Positions 25,036-35,993 of a stretch of DNA of 64,000 nucleotides are shown here, one piece after another. The notes beneath the pieces were generated by a model. That model saw only the letters and a list, made by a program, of their open reading frames with translations, searched no databases and was not told the DNA's origin. The translations under genes were made by a program, and so were the position numbers. Position 1 is the first letter of the stretch. The number at the start of each line of letters is the position of its first letter. Source of the DNA: Bradyrhizobium cosmicum (lineage in GTDB: Bacteria; Pseudomonadota; Alphaproteobacteria; Rhizobiales; Xanthobacteraceae); contig NZ_CP041656.2 in assembly GCF_007290395.2 (NCBI RefSeq), positions 124,001 to 188,000 on the forward strand, in the 5' to 3' direction.

Positions 25036-25443
25036 CTAACGGCCGGCTCCGCCGGCCTTCAGCGCGCGTCGCGAGTAACGCTGGGCGACCTCCGCCCGGC
25101 AGAAGGCTGTTGCCGAAATATACATGGTGCCGGACTTGTTCCGGTATTTCCGGTCGCAGACCCCTAACTCGCGCTGATAGCTGAGCTTCTGCGGCGTTTT
25201 CAGCTGGCCGAGAAAATCCGCCTCGCACTTCTTCTCGACGACCTCCCCGAACTGAACGTCGCCACTGGCGCCGTATGAGCAGGCCTCGAACAGCTTCATG
25301 GCGCGGTCGCAGCTCGGCGCCGCGTTGAGGGCTGATTTGATGTCGTCCATCGCGTTGGATTTGGCCGGACATTCCTCGGCGGCGTGAGCCACGCCTGCCA
25401 TGAGAACCAGGGCCATGCCGGCCAGGCAGGATCGTAAACGCAT
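25036..25443 (-). CDS. Secreted cysteine-rich small protein, unknown function
   Basis: 135 residues: signal peptide (MRLRSCLAGMALVLMAGVAHA), then a mature domain with six or more cysteines (ECPAKS, SCDRA, EACSYG, KCEADF, VCDRKY, FCRAEV), arranged like a helical disulfide-bonded periplasmic protein. I do not recognise the family. SD AGGAG-CGGAGG just before the ATG at 25441-25443 decides the start over a long upstream open frame. A GC-rich hairpin (25041-25057) lies inside its 3' end. It is convergent with rplT. Confidence 0.6.
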   Translation of the reverse strand: MRLRSCLAGMALVLMAGVAHAAEECPAKSNAMDDIKSALNAAPSCDRAMKLFEACSYGASGDVQFGEVVEKKCEADFLGQLKTPQKLSYQRELGVCDRKYRNKSGTMYISATAFCRAEVAQRYSRRALKAGGAGR

Positions 25444-25576
25444 CCTCCGCTCCTTCGTCAGGTTGGTGCCGGCCATGCTTGTACGGCTCAAATGCCCTGC
25501 ATTTGCGACGGCTATTCGGCTTGACGTTCCGGCCCGGCTGCGGCCACAACCGGCAGCCTTTTGAAAGGATCCGACC

Positions 25577-26659
25577 GTGTCCGACCTTGCCAGCCTCGTC
25601 CAATCCATCCTCGCACAGATCACCTCCGCCGGCGACGAGGCAGCCCTCGAAGCCGTCCGCGTTGCCTCGCTCGGCAAGAAGGGCTCGATCTCTGCTCTTC
25701 TCGCAACGCTCGGCAAGATGTCGCCTGAGGAGCGGAAGACGCAAGGCGCCGCGATCAACCAGGCCAAGGACGAGGTCACCCAGGCGCTCGCGGCGAAGCG
25801 CGACGTGCTGAAGTCGGCGGCGCTCGACGCACGGCTCGCGGCGGAGACCGTCGACGTCACGCTGCCGCTGCGCGACGCACCGGCCGAGGCCGGCCGCATC
25901 CATCCGCTGAGCCAGGTCTGGGACGAACTAACGACGATCTTCGCCGACATGGGATTCTCGGTCGCCGAAGGCCCCGACATCGAGACCGACGACTACAATT
26001 TCACCAAGCTGAACTTCCCGGAAGGCCATCCCGCGCGCGAGATGCACGACACCTTCTTCTTCCATCCCAAGGAAGACGGCTCGCGCATGCTGCTGCGGAC
26101 CCACACCTCGCCGGTGCAGGTGCGCACCATGCTGAGCCAGAAGCCGCCGATCCGCGTGATCTGCCCGGGCCGCACCTACCGCATCGATTCGGACGCGACC
26201 CACACGCCGCAATTCCACCAGGTCGAAGGCCTCGTCATCGACAAGCACTCGCACCTTGGCCACCTCAAATGGATTTTGCACGAGTTCTGCAAGGCGTTCT
26301 TCGAGGTCGACAACATCAACATGCGCTTCCGTCCCTCGTTCTTCCCGTTCACGGAGCCGTCGCTGGAAGTCGACATCCAGTGCCGCCGCGACAAGGGCGA
26401 GATCCGCTTCGGCGAGGGTGAGGACTGGCTCGAGATTCTCGGCTGCGGCATGGTGCATCCGAACGTGCTGCGCGCCTGCGGCATCGATCCCGATGAGTAC
26501 CAGGGTTTTGCCTGGGGCATGGGTATCGACCGCATCGCCATGCTGAAATATGGCATCGCCGACCTGCGCCAGCTGTTCGACAGCGACGTCCGCTGGCTGT
26601 CCCATTACGGCTTCAAGCCGCTCGAAGTGCCAACGCTTGCCGGAGGGCTGAGCTCGTGA
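25577..26659 (+). CDS. pheS: Phenylalanine-tRNA ligase alpha subunit
   Basis: 360 residues; class II aminoacyl-tRNA synthetase catalytic subunit. The start is GTG at 25577 (SD AAAGGA). The N-terminal coiled coil (about 1-85) is followed by the catalytic core with motif 2 ([14 protein letters not shown]) and motif 3 ([17 protein letters not shown]). Its stop overlaps the start of an unrelated gene (TGATG), which separates it from pheT. Confidence 0.97.
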   Translation: MSDLASLVQSILAQITSAGDEAALEAVRVASLGKKGSISALLATLGKMSPEERKTQGAAINQAKDEVTQALAAKRDVLKSAALDARLAAETVDVTLPLRDAPAEAGRIHPLSQVWDELTTIFADMGFSVAEGPDIETDDYNFTKLNFPEGHPAREMHDTFFFHPKEDGSRMLLRTHTSPVQVRTMLSQKPPIRVICPGRTYRIDSDATHTPQFHQVEGLVIDKHSHLGHLKWILHEFCKAFFEVDNINMRFRPSFFPFTEPSLEVDIQCRRDKGEIRFGEGEDWLEILGCGMVHPNVLRACGIDPDEYQGFAWGMGIDRIAMLKYGIADLRQLFDSDVRWLSHYGFKPLEVPTLAGGLSS

Positions 26660-27213
26660 TGGCAAAAGCTCACGCTCATACTTGGACCATCGAAAAGCTG
26701 TCTGCACTGGAACTTGCGAAACTCAAGGTGGTCCGAGAGAACGCAGACCGCAGCGGAGCATCTGAGCTCGTTGCAATGTGCGATTCGGCGATCGGCCTTC
26801 GGAAACCGCCTGCTTCAACACGTACGCGAAAGGCGGCCGATTCAGAAATCGGTGATCTCGTTACGGAATATCATTTTGTCTGCCGAAATGATCGTGGAGT
26901 GAAGTTCAATTCCGATGGCACCTTTTGGAGCACTTCCTGGGTTGTCGCGGAAGAGGTGCTCCAGAAGAGCCTGAAGTATGGAGCGAAGTTCGCTCTTCAT
27001 AATTCGAAGGCCGAATCTTCTTACCGGCAAGGTACGATCAAAGATTACCAGCGCATCGACGACTTTGACGAGGGCCAAGTAGAAGCCAGAATTGATTTTC
27101 TGGTCGTGCCGGATGATACCCCACTTGATTGGGCAGGGGCTGGCGCAGGCGAGAAGGGCTACAAGAGAGTTAAATCCTCAGGGATTCGCGCAATCGACGC
27201 GATCGAGAGCTAA
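26659..27213 (+). CDS. Unrecognised protein inserted between pheS and pheT
   Basis: About 184 residues, not recognised. It overlaps the pheS stop (TGATG) and ends 5 nt before pheT, so it is translated in the operon. No signal peptide or membrane helix. A hydrophobic heptad-like N-terminus ([20 protein letters not shown]) is followed by a basic linker and a predicted alpha/beta part ([37 protein letters not shown]). GC looks markedly lower than in the flanking pheST genes and codon use differs, which suggests horizontal gain. A GTG at 26656 is an alternative start. Function unknown. Confidence 0.75.
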   Translation: MAKAHAHTWTIEKLSALELAKLKVVRENADRSGASELVAMCDSAIGLRKPPASTRTRKAADSEIGDLVTEYHFVCRNDRGVKFNSDGTFWSTSWVVAEEVLQKSLKYGAKFALHNSKAESSYRQGTIKDYQRIDDFDEGQVEARIDFLVVPDDTPLDWAGAGAGEKGYKRVKSSGIRAIDAIES

Positions 27214-27218
27214 ACACA

Positions 27219-29627
27219 ATGAAATTCACCCTCTCCTGGCTGAAAGACCATCTCGACACCGACGAGCCGCTGGAAAAGCTTGCCGACAAGCTCACCATGA
27301 TCGGGCTCGAGGTCGAGAACATCGAGGACAAGGCGAAGGCGCTGAAGCCGTTCACCATTGCCAAGGTGATCTCGGCCGAGCAGCATCCGAATGCGGATCG
27401 GCTGCGCGTCTGCATGGTTGATACCGGTAACGGCGCTGCACCGGTGCAGGTGGTGTGCGGGGCGCCGAACGCGCGCGCGGGGCTCGTCAGCGTATTCTCG
27501 CCGCCCGGCACCTACATTCCCGGCAAGGACATCACGCTCGGCGTCGGCACCATTCGCGGCGTCGAGAGCCGCGGCATGCTGTGCTCGGCGGCAGAATTGC
27601 AGATCTCCAACGATCATGACGGCATCATGGAGTTGCCGGCGGACGCGCCTGTTGGTGCCGGCTACGCCGAATGGGCCGCGCTCGGTGATCCCGTGGTCGA
27701 GATCAATTTGACGCCGAACCGGCAGGACTGCACCGGCGTGCACGGCATCGCGCGCGATCTCGCCGCAGCCGACATGGGCAAGTTCAAGGACCCGACCATC
27801 AAGCCGATCAAGGGCGAATTCCCCTGCCCGGTGAAGGTCACGGTCGAGGATGCCGCGCTGTGCCCGGGCTTCGCGCTGCGGCTGGTGCGCGGCGTCAAGA
27901 ACGGCCCGTCGCCGGAATGGCTGCAGAAGCGGCTGACCGCGATCGGGCTTCGTCCGATCAACGCACTTGTCGACATCACCAACTTCATGACCTACGACCG
28001 CGCGCGTCCGCTTCATGTGTTCGACGCGAAGAAGGTCAAGGGCGACCTCGTCGTGCGCCGCGCCCGCGACGGCGAGACGCTGCTCGCGCTCGACGGCCGC
28101 ACCTACAATCTCGATCCCGCGATCTGTGTGATCGCGGACGAGCATGGCGTCGAATCGCTCGCCGGCATCATGGGCGGCGAGGCCTCGGGCTGCGACGAAG
28201 ACACCACCGACGTGCTGATCGAATCGGCGCTGTGGAACGAGATCAACATCGCCCAGACCGGCCGCAAGCTCGGCATCAACTCGGACGCTCGCTATCGCTT
28301 CGAACGCGGCGTCGATCCGGCCTTCATGGTCCCCGGGCTCGAGCTCGCGACCAGGCTGGTGATGGAGATGTGCGGCGGCACGCCGTCCGAGAACGTCGTG
28401 GTCGGCAAGGCCTTTGGCGATGATCGCGTGATCGAATTTCCGCTCACCGAGGTGAAGCGGCTCTCCGGCATCGAAGTGCCGCAGCCGGAGATGAAGCGCA
28501 TCCTCAGCCATCTCGGCTTCATGATGGCGGGCCCGGGCCCCGTGGTGAAGGTCGCCGTACCGTCCTGGCGCACCGACGTGCACGGCAAGGCCGACATCGT
28601 CGAGGAGGTCGTTCGTATCTATGGCGTCGACAAGGTGCCGATGACGCCGTTCGAGCGCGGCGCCGATGCACGAAAGCCCGTGCTGACGCCGCTGCAGCTG
28701 CGCACCCGCCGCGCCAGGCGCGCGCTGGCGAGCCGCGGCATCATCGAGGCCGTCACCTGGTCCTTCATCACCAAGCCCGCGGCAGAATTGTTCGGCGGCG
28801 GCCAGCGCGAGCTGGAAGTGGCCAACCCGATCGCATCCGATCTGTCCGACATGCGCCCGACCCTTCTCGCGGGCCTGATCGCGGCGGCGCAGGCCAATGC
28901 CGATCGCGGCTTTGGCGATGTCGCGCTGTTCGAAGTCGGCCAGGTGTTCAAGGGCGATCGGCCGCAGGACCAGTTCATGGCGGCAAGCGGCGTGCGCCGC
29001 GGCTTTGCCTCCTCGGAAGGTCTCGGCCGCCACTGGTCGGGCTCGGCGCAGGCCGACGTGTTCGACGCCAAGGCCGATGCGCTGGCGGTGCTGGCCGCCG
29101 CCGGGGCGCCGATGCAGGCCTTGCAGATTGTGGCCGGCGGACCCGCCTGGCTGCACCCCGGACGCTCCGGCACGATCCAGATCGGACCGCAGAACGTGCT
29201 CGGCCATTTCGGCGAGATGCATCCGCGCGCTCTCGAGGCGCTCGGTGCCGACGGCCCGCTGATGGTGTTCGAGGTGATTCTCGATCGCGTTCCCGAGGCC
29301 AAGAAGAAGCCGACCCGCGCCAAGCCTGTGATCGAGCTGTCGGCCTTCCAGCCGGTGTCGCGCGACTTCGCGTTCATCGTCGACCGCAGCGTGAAGGGCG
29401 GCGATATCGTCCGCGCGGCGCAAGGCGTCGACAAGAAGCTGATCACCGGCGTGAACGTCTTCGACGTCTACGAGGGCAAGGGCATCGAGGACGGCAAGAA
29501 GTCGATCGCGATCGCGGTGACGATCCAGCCACGCGAGAAGACCTTGACCGATCAGGAGATCGAGGCCGTCGCCGCCAAGATTGTGGCGGAGGTGACGAAG
29601 AAGACCGGCGGCACTCTGCGGGGATGA
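27219..29627 (+). CDS. pheT: Phenylalanine-tRNA ligase beta subunit
   Basis: 802 residues, complete: N-terminal tRNA-binding domain ([19 protein letters not shown]), B3/B4 editing domains ([19 protein letters not shown]), B5 ([20 protein letters not shown]), and the C-terminal anticodon-binding FDX-ACB domain ([20 protein letters not shown]). It pairs with PheS as alpha2beta2 and edits Tyr-tRNA-Phe. Its stop overlaps the start of the next gene as ATGA. Confidence 0.97.
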   Translation: MKFTLSWLKDHLDTDEPLEKLADKLTMIGLEVENIEDKAKALKPFTIAKVISAEQHPNADRLRVCMVDTGNGAAPVQVVCGAPNARAGLVSVFSPPGTYIPGKDITLGVGTIRGVESRGMLCSAAELQISNDHDGIMELPADAPVGAGYAEWAALGDPVVEINLTPNRQDCTGVHGIARDLAAADMGKFKDPTIKPIKGEFPCPVKVTVEDAALCPGFALRLVRGVKNGPSPEWLQKRLTAIGLRPINALVDITNFMTYDRARPLHVFDAKKVKGDLVVRRARDGETLLALDGRTYNLDPAICVIADEHGVESLAGIMGGEASGCDEDTTDVLIESALWNEINIAQTGRKLGINSDARYRFERGVDPAFMVPGLELATRLVMEMCGGTPSENVVVGKAFGDDRVIEFPLTEVKRLSGIEVPQPEMKRILSHLGFMMAGPGPVVKVAVPSWRTDVHGKADIVEEVVRIYGVDKVPMTPFERGADARKPVLTPLQLRTRRARRALASRGIIEAVTWSFITKPAAELFGGGQRELEVANPIASDLSDMRPTLLAGLIAAAQANADRGFGDVALFEVGQVFKGDRPQDQFMAASGVRRGFASSEGLGRHWSGSAQADVFDAKADALAVLAAAGAPMQALQIVAGGPAWLHPGRSGTIQIGPQNVLGHFGEMHPRALEALGADGPLMVFEVILDRVPEAKKKPTRAKPVIELSAFQPVSRDFAFIVDRSVKGGDIVRAAQGVDKKLITGVNVFDVYEGKGIEDGKKSIAIAVTIQPREKTLTDQEIEAVAAKIVAEVTKKTGGTLRG

Positions 29628-30394
29628 CGTTTACTGACCTTCTCCCAAAGGACGTCAGCCTCACCATTGCGATGGCGCTTTGCGCCGTCGCTTTCGTTTC
29701 AGGCACCGCGCGCGGCTTCTCGGGCTTCGGCTCGGCGCTGATCTTCATGCCGCTGGCGAGCAGCATCGCTGCGCCGCGGCTCGTCGCCGCCCTGTTGCTC
29801 GTCATCGACTTCGTCGCGGCAGCGCCGCTGCTGCCCGACGCGTGGCGAAAGGCCGACCGCAAGGCCACCGCCGTGATCGTGCTCGGCGCGCTGATCGGCG
29901 TGCCCGTCGGCACCTATTTCCTCAGCGTGCTCGAGCCCGTCACCACGCGCTGGATCATCTCCGGCTTCGTCGCCGCGCTCCTGATTCTGCTGCTGTCGGG
30001 CTGGCGCTATCGCGGCAAGGACCACGCCTGGCTCTCGGTCGGCATCGGTGGCCTCTCCGGCTTCTGCAGCGGCCTCGCGCAGACCGGCGGCCCGCCGATC
30101 GTCGGCTACTGGCTCGGCCGTCCGATCGCGCCGATTGTCGCGCGCGCCAACATCGTGCTGTTTTTCGGTGCCTCGGACTTCTTCTCGATGGTCAGCTACG
30201 CGACGACGGGTCTGATCAGCCGAGAATCGCTGCTGCTCTCGCTCATCGTCGGGCCGGTCTATGCGATCGGCGTCGCGTTCGGCGCCTCGCTGTTCGGCCG
30301 CGCCAGCGAGACGGTCTTTCGCAGGATTTGCTACGCGCTGATCGCGATGGCGGTGATCACCGGGCTGCCGGTGCTGGACGGGATTTTGCGCTAA
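29624..30394 (+). CDS. TauE/SafE-family membrane permease
   Basis: 256 residues with about eight predicted membrane helices; SafE/TauE (UPF0721, YfcA-like) family, often linked to sulfite or organosulfonate export. Family markers are [20 protein letters not shown] and the repeat half [17 protein letters not shown]. The ATGA overlap with pheT indicates coupled translation. It overlaps the convergent amine oxidase gene by 4 nt. Substrate not inferable. Confidence 0.85.
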   Translation: MTFTDLLPKDVSLTIAMALCAVAFVSGTARGFSGFGSALIFMPLASSIAAPRLVAALLLVIDFVAAAPLLPDAWRKADRKATAVIVLGALIGVPVGTYFLSVLEPVTTRWIISGFVAALLILLLSGWRYRGKDHAWLSVGIGGLSGFCSGLAQTGGPPIVGYWLGRPIAPIVARANIVLFFGASDFFSMVSYATTGLISRESLLLSLIVGPVYAIGVAFGASLFGRASETVFRRICYALIAMAVITGLPVLDGILR

Positions 30395-31788
30395 TTGCCC
30401 TGCGGCCGCGGCGCCCTGCGGCGCTTGGTCGACTGCGTCGGTGTGTCGGCCGGCTCGTCCTTGAGCGCGCCGATCTTGCGCAAGGCAGCATCGGCGGCGC
30501 GTTCGCCGCTTTCCCAGGCGCCGTCGACCGTGCCCCACAGTGTGTCGTGCGTGGCTTCGCCGGCGAGAAACAAATTGCCGATCGGCTCGCTCAATATCTT
30601 TCGCGAGAACTGGCCGCCCGGTGACGCCGCCGACATCGCGCCCATCACGTAGGGCGAGGCGTTCCAGCGCGTCGCGCTGACTTTCTGCACGGCGGCCGCG
30701 GCCTCGCTGCCGAACAGCTTCGTGATCCATTCCCTGGCGAAGGCCGTCATCACCTTTTCGCCCTGCTCGGAGAGGTCGCGGCCGAACGAGCCGCCAATAT
30801 CGATCGAACACAGCGAGGAGCCGCCGATGTTGGCGAACATCAGCGCCGTGCGCGTCGAGTTGCTCTGCTCGATGAGAATGTCGTCGCGCGACAGGCCGAG
30901 CGGATTGCCCGGCAGCTGCAGCACGATGTGATCGTAGCTGCCGAGCGTTAGCTTCGACGCAGCATCGAGTGTCCGCTTGGGAATATCGGGGCCGAACTTG
31001 ATCGCGCCCGAAATCAGCACGTTCGTCGAGACCGTGACGATGGCGGCGCGGGCGGCAATCTTGCCGGATGGCGTCTCCACGCTGACGTCGCGATTGCTCC
31101 AGACGACGCGGCTCGCCGGCGTCGACAGCGCGACCGGCGCCTGCTCGCCGAGCCGGGTGATCAGCGTGCCCAGCCCCTGGCGGCAGGCGATCGCAGCGTT
31201 GCGGTCCTGCGCCCGCGCCTTGTCGATCGCCGACAGCTCCTTCAGGTCCTTGCCGGCAAAGCCCGCGCCCAGCATGAATTCGGCCGCGCCGGCCCAGTCG
31301 CCGAGATCTTTCGGCAGCACCGACGCGCAGGAGGTATCGAGCTTGCCGCGCGAGGCTTCGTCGATGGCGCGGTTGGCGCGGACCAGCGCCGCCAGAAATT
31401 CCTCGGTCTCGCCCGCGCGCGCGTTGCGGCGGCCGATGCGCATCTTCTGACCTGTCGGCGCCGGCAGCACGTCGAGCCCGACGCTGCGTCCCAGCCGGAT
31501 CATCGGATTGGTGTCGGGATTGTGCATCCAGCGCGCGCCGCGGTCGAACGGCACGTCGAAGGTGGTATTGTCCGTGATGCAGCGGCCGCCGATCTGCGAG
31601 GCTGCTTCGACCACCACGACCTTGCGATTGGCCGCCATGACGCGCCGCGCCGCGGCAATTCCGGCCGCGCCCGCGCCGATCACGACGATGTCGGCCTCGC
31701 GCGGCAGGGGGGCGGCGGTTGCGCGCAGGACCGGCATCGCGGCAAGAGCCGCGGACGCCGACAGGAAACCACGGCGGGTGATTGTCAT
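30391..31788 (-). CDS. Flavin amine oxidase with Tat signal
   Basis: 465 residues. A Tat signal (TRRGFLSASAALAAMPVL) precedes the FAD-binding Rossmann motif IVVIGAGAAGIAAARRV and the amine-oxidase signature GGRCITDNTTFDVPFDRGA. The C-terminal FAD segment NLFLAGEATHDTLWGTVDGA is present. Periplasmic oxidation of an amine is inferred. The start is the ATG at 31786-31788; the longer open frame to 31878 is not used because the signal peptide begins here. Confidence 0.9.
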   Translation of the reverse strand: MTITRRGFLSASAALAAMPVLRATAAPLPREADIVVIGAGAAGIAAARRVMAANRKVVVVEAASQIGGRCITDNTTFDVPFDRGARWMHNPDTNPMIRLGRSVGLDVLPAPTGQKMRIGRRNARAGETEEFLAALVRANRAIDEASRGKLDTSCASVLPKDLGDWAGAAEFMLGAGFAGKDLKELSAIDKARAQDRNAAIACRQGLGTLITRLGEQAPVALSTPASRVVWSNRDVSVETPSGKIAARAAIVTVSTNVLISGAIKFGPDIPKRTLDAASKLTLGSYDHIVLQLPGNPLGLSRDDILIEQSNSTRTALMFANIGGSSLCSIDIGGSFGRDLSEQGEKVMTAFAREWITKLFGSEAAAAVQKVSATRWNASPYVMGAMSAASPGGQFSRKILSEPIGNLFLAGEATHDTLWGTVDGAWESGERAADAALRKIGALKDEPADTPTQSTKRRRAPRPQGN

Positions 31789-31978
31789 GGCATGGTTTCC
31801 GGGAACTTGCGGCGAACGGGAACAGCCTGCGAACCTTGCTGCATCTGGTGTTGCACGGCAACCATCATGGTGAATCAATCGTGCTTGATCTCACAGAACG
31901 ATGAACCGAATTGCAACACGTTTCGACCATGATAGAGATGACAAAAAGACGGCCGGACAAGGCCGTGGGGAGTTTGAA

Positions 31979-32959
31979 ATGGGGACGGTCCTGGACTCAG
32001 TCGGCAAGCTGATTGCCGCGTACCTCTCGAAGGAGGTGCCGGGCTATGAGCCGTTCACGCCGAGCGACCCGGAGCACCTGCGCGGCGTGATCGAGCCCGG
32101 CGACGTGCTGCTGGTCGAGGGCAACAACCGCATCTCCGGCATCATCAAATATCTGACGCAGTCGACCTGGTCGCACGGCGCGCTCTATGTCGGCCCGGTC
32201 GAAGGCGCCATGGAGCCCGATGGCGAGCCGCATGTGCTGATCGAGGCCAATATCGGCGAGGGCGTCACCTCGGCGCCGCTGTCGAAATATTTCCCCTATC
32301 ACACCCGCGTCTGCCGGCCGGTCGGACTGTCCTACGAGGACCGCACCACGGTCTGCCGCTATGCAATCAACCGCATCGGCTTCGGTTACGACACCAAGAA
32401 CATCATCGATCTGATGCGCTTCCTGTTTCCGCTGCCGATTCCGCAGCGCTGGCGGCGGCGCATGATCGCGATCGGGTCGGGCGATCCGACCAAGATCATC
32501 TGCTCGGCGCTGATCGCGCAGGCGTTCGACGCCGTGCGCTATCCGATCCTGCCGAAGATCACCAAGGCCGGCAGCCGCGCCGCACGGCGCGAGATCCTGC
32601 ACATCCGCGATTCCTCGCTCTACATGCCCCGCGACTTCGACATCTCGCCCTATTTCGAGGTCGTCAAACCCACCATCGTGCATGGCTTCGACTACACCGC
32701 CCTGCACTGGGCCGACAAACAAAAGCCGCTCGAGGAGGTAGCGGGCTCATTCGGTGTCTTTCCAGAAACGTTCATGGCGCCGCCGCTCGTTCCTGAAGCG
32801 TTTGACGAAGAAGCGCCGGCTGAGGTTTCGGCTGAGCAAGTGATGCGTGAGGCGGCTGCGGCGATGAACGCCACCTGCTCCGAGCATTTTGTGGTGCTGA
32901 ACGAGCTTGCGACATACCGCGCGCAACGTCGCGGCGACGCGTGTGAGATCGCGGCGTAG
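31979..32959 (+). CDS. YiiX-like permuted papain-fold enzyme
   Basis: 326 residues. The YiiX/NlpC-P60-related circularly permuted papain fold is suggested by GDVLLVEGNNRISGIIKYLT, the catalytic-His motif STWSHGALYVGP and the catalytic-Cys segment KIICSALIAQAF. Such enzymes act on lipids, peptides or protein termini; the substrate is unknown. No signal peptide is seen, so it is probably cytosolic. SD GGGGAG lies 6 nt before the ATG at 31979. C-terminal 90 residues have no recognised domain. Confidence 0.75.
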   Translation: MGTVLDSVGKLIAAYLSKEVPGYEPFTPSDPEHLRGVIEPGDVLLVEGNNRISGIIKYLTQSTWSHGALYVGPVEGAMEPDGEPHVLIEANIGEGVTSAPLSKYFPYHTRVCRPVGLSYEDRTTVCRYAINRIGFGYDTKNIIDLMRFLFPLPIPQRWRRRMIAIGSGDPTKIICSALIAQAFDAVRYPILPKITKAGSRAARREILHIRDSSLYMPRDFDISPYFEVVKPTIVHGFDYTALHWADKQKPLEEVAGSFGVFPETFMAPPLVPEAFDEEAPAEVSAEQVMREAAAAMNATCSEHFVVLNELATYRAQRRGDACEIAA

Positions 32960-32966
32960 TCCCGAC

Positions 32967-33095
32967 TGTCGTCCCTGCGAAGCAGGGATCCATACCGCGT
33001 GATCTATCGAGTGTGGTTTGGTCGCAGCATCGAACGACGAGTCTTCGCCAAACGTCTGCCTGGGGTTATGGGTCCCTGCTTTCGCAGGGACGACA
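32967..33095. repeat. Intergenic palindromic repeat, family F
   Basis: Arms GTCGTCCCTGCGAAGCAGGGA and GTCCCTGCTTTCGCAGGGACGAC are opposed, with ATCCATAC and GTTATGGG inside. It fills the spacer between the YiiX-like gene and csoR. Confidence 0.7.
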
Positions 33096-33136
33096 TCTGT
33101 GAGTGTGGCGTGATCTCGCAACGTCGGCAGTAAGCC

Positions 33137-33412
33137 CTACCGCTCCGCGCGACCAATCACCGCCATCAGTTCCGCGATCTTCTCGCGCTGGTCGGCCTTG
33201 TCGCCGCTGGCGATCGCGTGCTCCACGCAGTGGGCGACGTGGTCCTTCAAGACCTCTTCCTCGACACGGCGCAATGCGGCGCGCACCGCGGAAATCTGCG
33301 TCACGATATCGATGCAGTAGCGGTCTTCCTCTACCATTTTCGAGAGGCCGCGAACCTGGCCCTCGATCCGGCCGAGGCGTTTTCCGACAGATGTCTTGAT
33401 GTCCTTGCGCAT
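33137..33412 (-). CDS. csoR: Copper-sensing transcriptional repressor, CsoR family
   Basis: 91 residues, all-helical metal sensor. Cu(I) ligands of the CsoR type are visible as C33 (DRYCID), H58 and C62 ([10 protein letters not shown]). [12 protein letters not shown] is the family N-terminal helix. It should release the operator when copper binds. Divergent from the Cu+-ATPase gene with a shared 61-nt region containing a palindrome (33422-33438), so it likely represses both itself and copA. Confidence 0.9.
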   Translation of the reverse strand: MRKDIKTSVGKRLGRIEGQVRGLSKMVEEDRYCIDIVTQISAVRAALRRVEEEVLKDHVAHCVEHAIASGDKADQREKIAELMAVIGRAER

Positions 33413-33421
33413 GAGGTCTAT

Positions 33422-33438
33422 ATACCCCTACCGGGTAT
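33422..33438. promoter_or_regulatory. CsoR-type operator between csoR and copA
   Basis: ATACCC (33422-33427), CTACC spacer and GGGTAT (33433-33438): a 6-bp palindrome around a 5-nt spacer, resembling known CsoR operators (TACCC...GGGTA). It lies 9 nt from the csoR start and 35 nt from the ATPase start. Confidence 0.75.
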
Positions 33439-33473
33439 GGGTTGCAAGACCCCAGCCAGACCGGAGTATGGGC

Positions 33474-35915
33474 ATGGACGACGCGGACCACGAACATCAT
33501 CACCACGGGCACTCCGGATGCGGATGCGCCGCCAAGGCGGCCGCGCCGCCCCAACCCGCGGCCTCGTCGTGCTGCGGCGGACATGGCGATCACGCCGGCC
33601 ACGCGCACGACCATGGCGGTGCCACGACAAAAGTCCTTGATCCCGTCTGCGGCATGACGGTCGATCCCGCTACGTCGAAGCATCGCTTCGAGCATCACGG
33701 CGAGACCTTCCATTTCTGCTCGGCCGGTTGCCGCACCAAATTCGCCGCCAATCCCGCCAAATATCTCGCCAAGGACAAGGCGCCCGAGCCCGAGATGCCG
33801 GCGGACACGATCTACACCTGCCCGATGCATCCGGAGATCCGCCAGGTCGGACCCGGCAGCTGCCCGATCTGCGGCATGGCGCTGGAGCCGGAGGTCGCGA
33901 GCCTGGAGACAGGACCCAATCCGGAGCTCGCCGACATGACGCGGCGGTTCTGGATCGGCGGCGCGCTGGCGCTGCCGGCGGTGGTGCTGGAGATGGGCGG
34001 CCATCTCGCCGGCCCGCACAACTGGATCGATCCGACCTGGTCGAACTGGATCCAGCTCGTTTTCGCGACCCCTGTGGTGCTGTGGGCCGGCTGGCCGTTC
34101 CTCGTCCGCGGCTGGCAGTCTCTGCTGACCCGCAATCTCAACATGTTCACGCTGATCGCGATGGGCACGGGCGTCGCCTATTTCTACAGCCTGATCGGCA
34201 CAATCGCGCCGCAGATCTTCCCCGCGACCTTCCGCGGCCATGGCGGCGCGGTCGCCGTCTATTTCGAAGCCGCGGCCGTGATCACCGTGCTGGTGCTGCT
34301 TGGCCAGGTGCTGGAGCTGCGCGCGCGCGATGCCACCTCGGGCGCGATCAAGGCGCTGTTGCAGCTTGCACCGAAGACCGCACGGCGCGTCGCGCCTGAT
34401 GGCAGCGAGCATGAGGTCGAGATCGATACGCTTCACGCCGGCGATCACCTGCGCGTTCGTCCCGGCGAGAAAGTGCCGGTCGACGGGATCATCCTCGAAG
34501 GCCGCTCCGCGCTCGACGAATCGCTCGTGACCGGCGAGTCCATGCCGGTCACCAAGGAGGCCGGCGCCAAGGTGATCGCGGGCACGCTGAACCAGTCCGG
34601 CAGCTTCGTCATGCGTGCCGACAAGGTCGGACGCGAGACGCTGCTGTCACAGATCGTGCAGATGGTCGCGGACGCGCAGCGCTCGCGCGCGCCGATCCAG
34701 CGCCTCGCCGATCAGGTCGCGGGCTGGTTCGTGCCGACGGTAATCGCCGTCGCCGTCGTCGCCTTTGCCGCATGGGCCTGGTTTGGGCCGGAGCCGCGGC
34801 TGGCCTTCGGTCTCGTGGCCGCCGTCAGCGTGCTGATCATCGCCTGCCCCTGCGCGCTCGGCCTCGCGACTCCGATGTCGATCATGGTCGGCGTCGGCCG
34901 GGGTGCACAGGCCGGCGTCCTGATCAAGAACGCCGAAGCGCTGGAGCGGATGGAGAAGATCGACACGCTCGTGGTCGACAAGACCGGGACACTGACCGAG
35001 GGCAAGCCCAAGGTGGTTGCGATCGTACCGGCGGCCGGCTTTGCAGAGGATGACATCCTGCGGCTTGCAGCCAGCGTCGAGCGCGCCAGCGAGCACCCCC
35101 TCGCAGACGCCATCGTGCGCGCCGCCAAGGAGAAGCAGCTTGCGCTGAGCCAGGTCGAGCAATTCGATTCGCCGACGGGCAAGGGCGCGACCGGCAAGAT
35201 CGACGGCAAGACCATCGTGCTCGGCAACGCCAGATACCTCTCGTCGATCGGCATCGATACCGGGGCGCTCGACGCCGAGGCCGAGCGCCTGCGCCAGGAC
35301 GGCGCGACCGTCATCAACATGGCCGTCGACGGCGCGCTTGCCGGCCTGTTCGCGATCGCCGATCCGGTCAAGGCTTCGACCCCGGAGGCGCTGAAGGCGC
35401 TGGCGGCAGAGGGCATCAAGGTGATCATGCTGACCGGCGACAACCGCACCACGGCGGAAGCCGTCGCGCGCCGTCTCGGCATCGCCGACGTCGAGGCCGA
35501 GGTGCTGCCGGACCAGAAAAGCGCGGTGGTGACCAAGCTGCAGAAGACCGGCCGCAGCGTCGCGATGGCCGGCGACGGCGTCAACGACGCGCCGGCGCTG
35601 GCGGCGGCCGAGGTCGGTATCGCGATGGGTACCGGCACGGATGTGGCGATGGAGAGCGCGGGCGTGACCCTGCTGAAGGGCGACCTCACCGGGATCGTGC
35701 GCGCGCGAAAACTGTCGCAGGCGACGATGAGCAACATCCGGCAGAACCTGTTCTTCGCCTTCATCTACAACGCGGCCGGCATTCCCATCGCCGCCGGCAT
35801 CCTCTATCCCACGTTCGGCGTGCTGCTCTCGCCGATCATCGCCGCCGCGGCGATGGCGCTGTCCTCGGTCAGCGTGGTCGGGAATGCGCTGCGACTGCGT
35901 ACGACGCGGCTGTGA
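33474..35915 (+). CDS. copA: Copper-translocating P-type ATPase
   Basis: 813 residues. The N-terminus is His/Cys-rich ([18 protein letters not shown], then [17 protein letters not shown]), followed by a YHS domain (54-100, [10 protein letters not shown]) and a heavy-metal-binding Cys-Pro domain (114-140, CPMHPEIR...[10 protein letters not shown]). The P1B core has ACPCALG (Cu+ CPC motif), the phosphorylation site DKTGTLTEG, and [10 protein letters not shown]. It exports Cu+ from the cytosol. GGAG at 33463-33466 fits the ATG at 33474, not the ATG at 33468. Divergent csoR and the operator imply copper induction. Confidence 0.95.
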   Translation: MDDADHEHHHHGHSGCGCAAKAAAPPQPAASSCCGGHGDHAGHAHDHGGATTKVLDPVCGMTVDPATSKHRFEHHGETFHFCSAGCRTKFAANPAKYLAKDKAPEPEMPADTIYTCPMHPEIRQVGPGSCPICGMALEPEVASLETGPNPELADMTRRFWIGGALALPAVVLEMGGHLAGPHNWIDPTWSNWIQLVFATPVVLWAGWPFLVRGWQSLLTRNLNMFTLIAMGTGVAYFYSLIGTIAPQIFPATFRGHGGAVAVYFEAAAVITVLVLLGQVLELRARDATSGAIKALLQLAPKTARRVAPDGSEHEVEIDTLHAGDHLRVRPGEKVPVDGIILEGRSALDESLVTGESMPVTKEAGAKVIAGTLNQSGSFVMRADKVGRETLLSQIVQMVADAQRSRAPIQRLADQVAGWFVPTVIAVAVVAFAAWAWFGPEPRLAFGLVAAVSVLIIACPCALGLATPMSIMVGVGRGAQAGVLIKNAEALERMEKIDTLVVDKTGTLTEGKPKVVAIVPAAGFAEDDILRLAASVERASEHPLADAIVRAAKEKQLALSQVEQFDSPTGKGATGKIDGKTIVLGNARYLSSIGIDTGALDAEAERLRQDGATVINMAVDGALAGLFAIADPVKASTPEALKALAAEGIKVIMLTGDNRTTAEAVARRLGIADVEAEVLPDQKSAVVTKLQKTGRSVAMAGDGVNDAPALAAAEVGIAMGTGTDVAMESAGVTLLKGDLTGIVRARKLSQATMSNIRQNLFFAFIYNAAGIPIAAGILYPTFGVLLSPIIAAAAMALSSVSVVGNALRLRTTRL

Positions 35916-35993
35916 GGACGACGGTGCGCTCCCTCGCCCCGCTTGCGGAACCGTGTAGGATGCGTGTAGCCCGGACCGAGCGGAGACCACCTG

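Noticed and set aside
27210..29423. A 737-codon open frame opposite pheT
   Set aside because: pheT is a certain gene in the other direction; this frame reflects codon bias (GC third positions) and lacks any domain.
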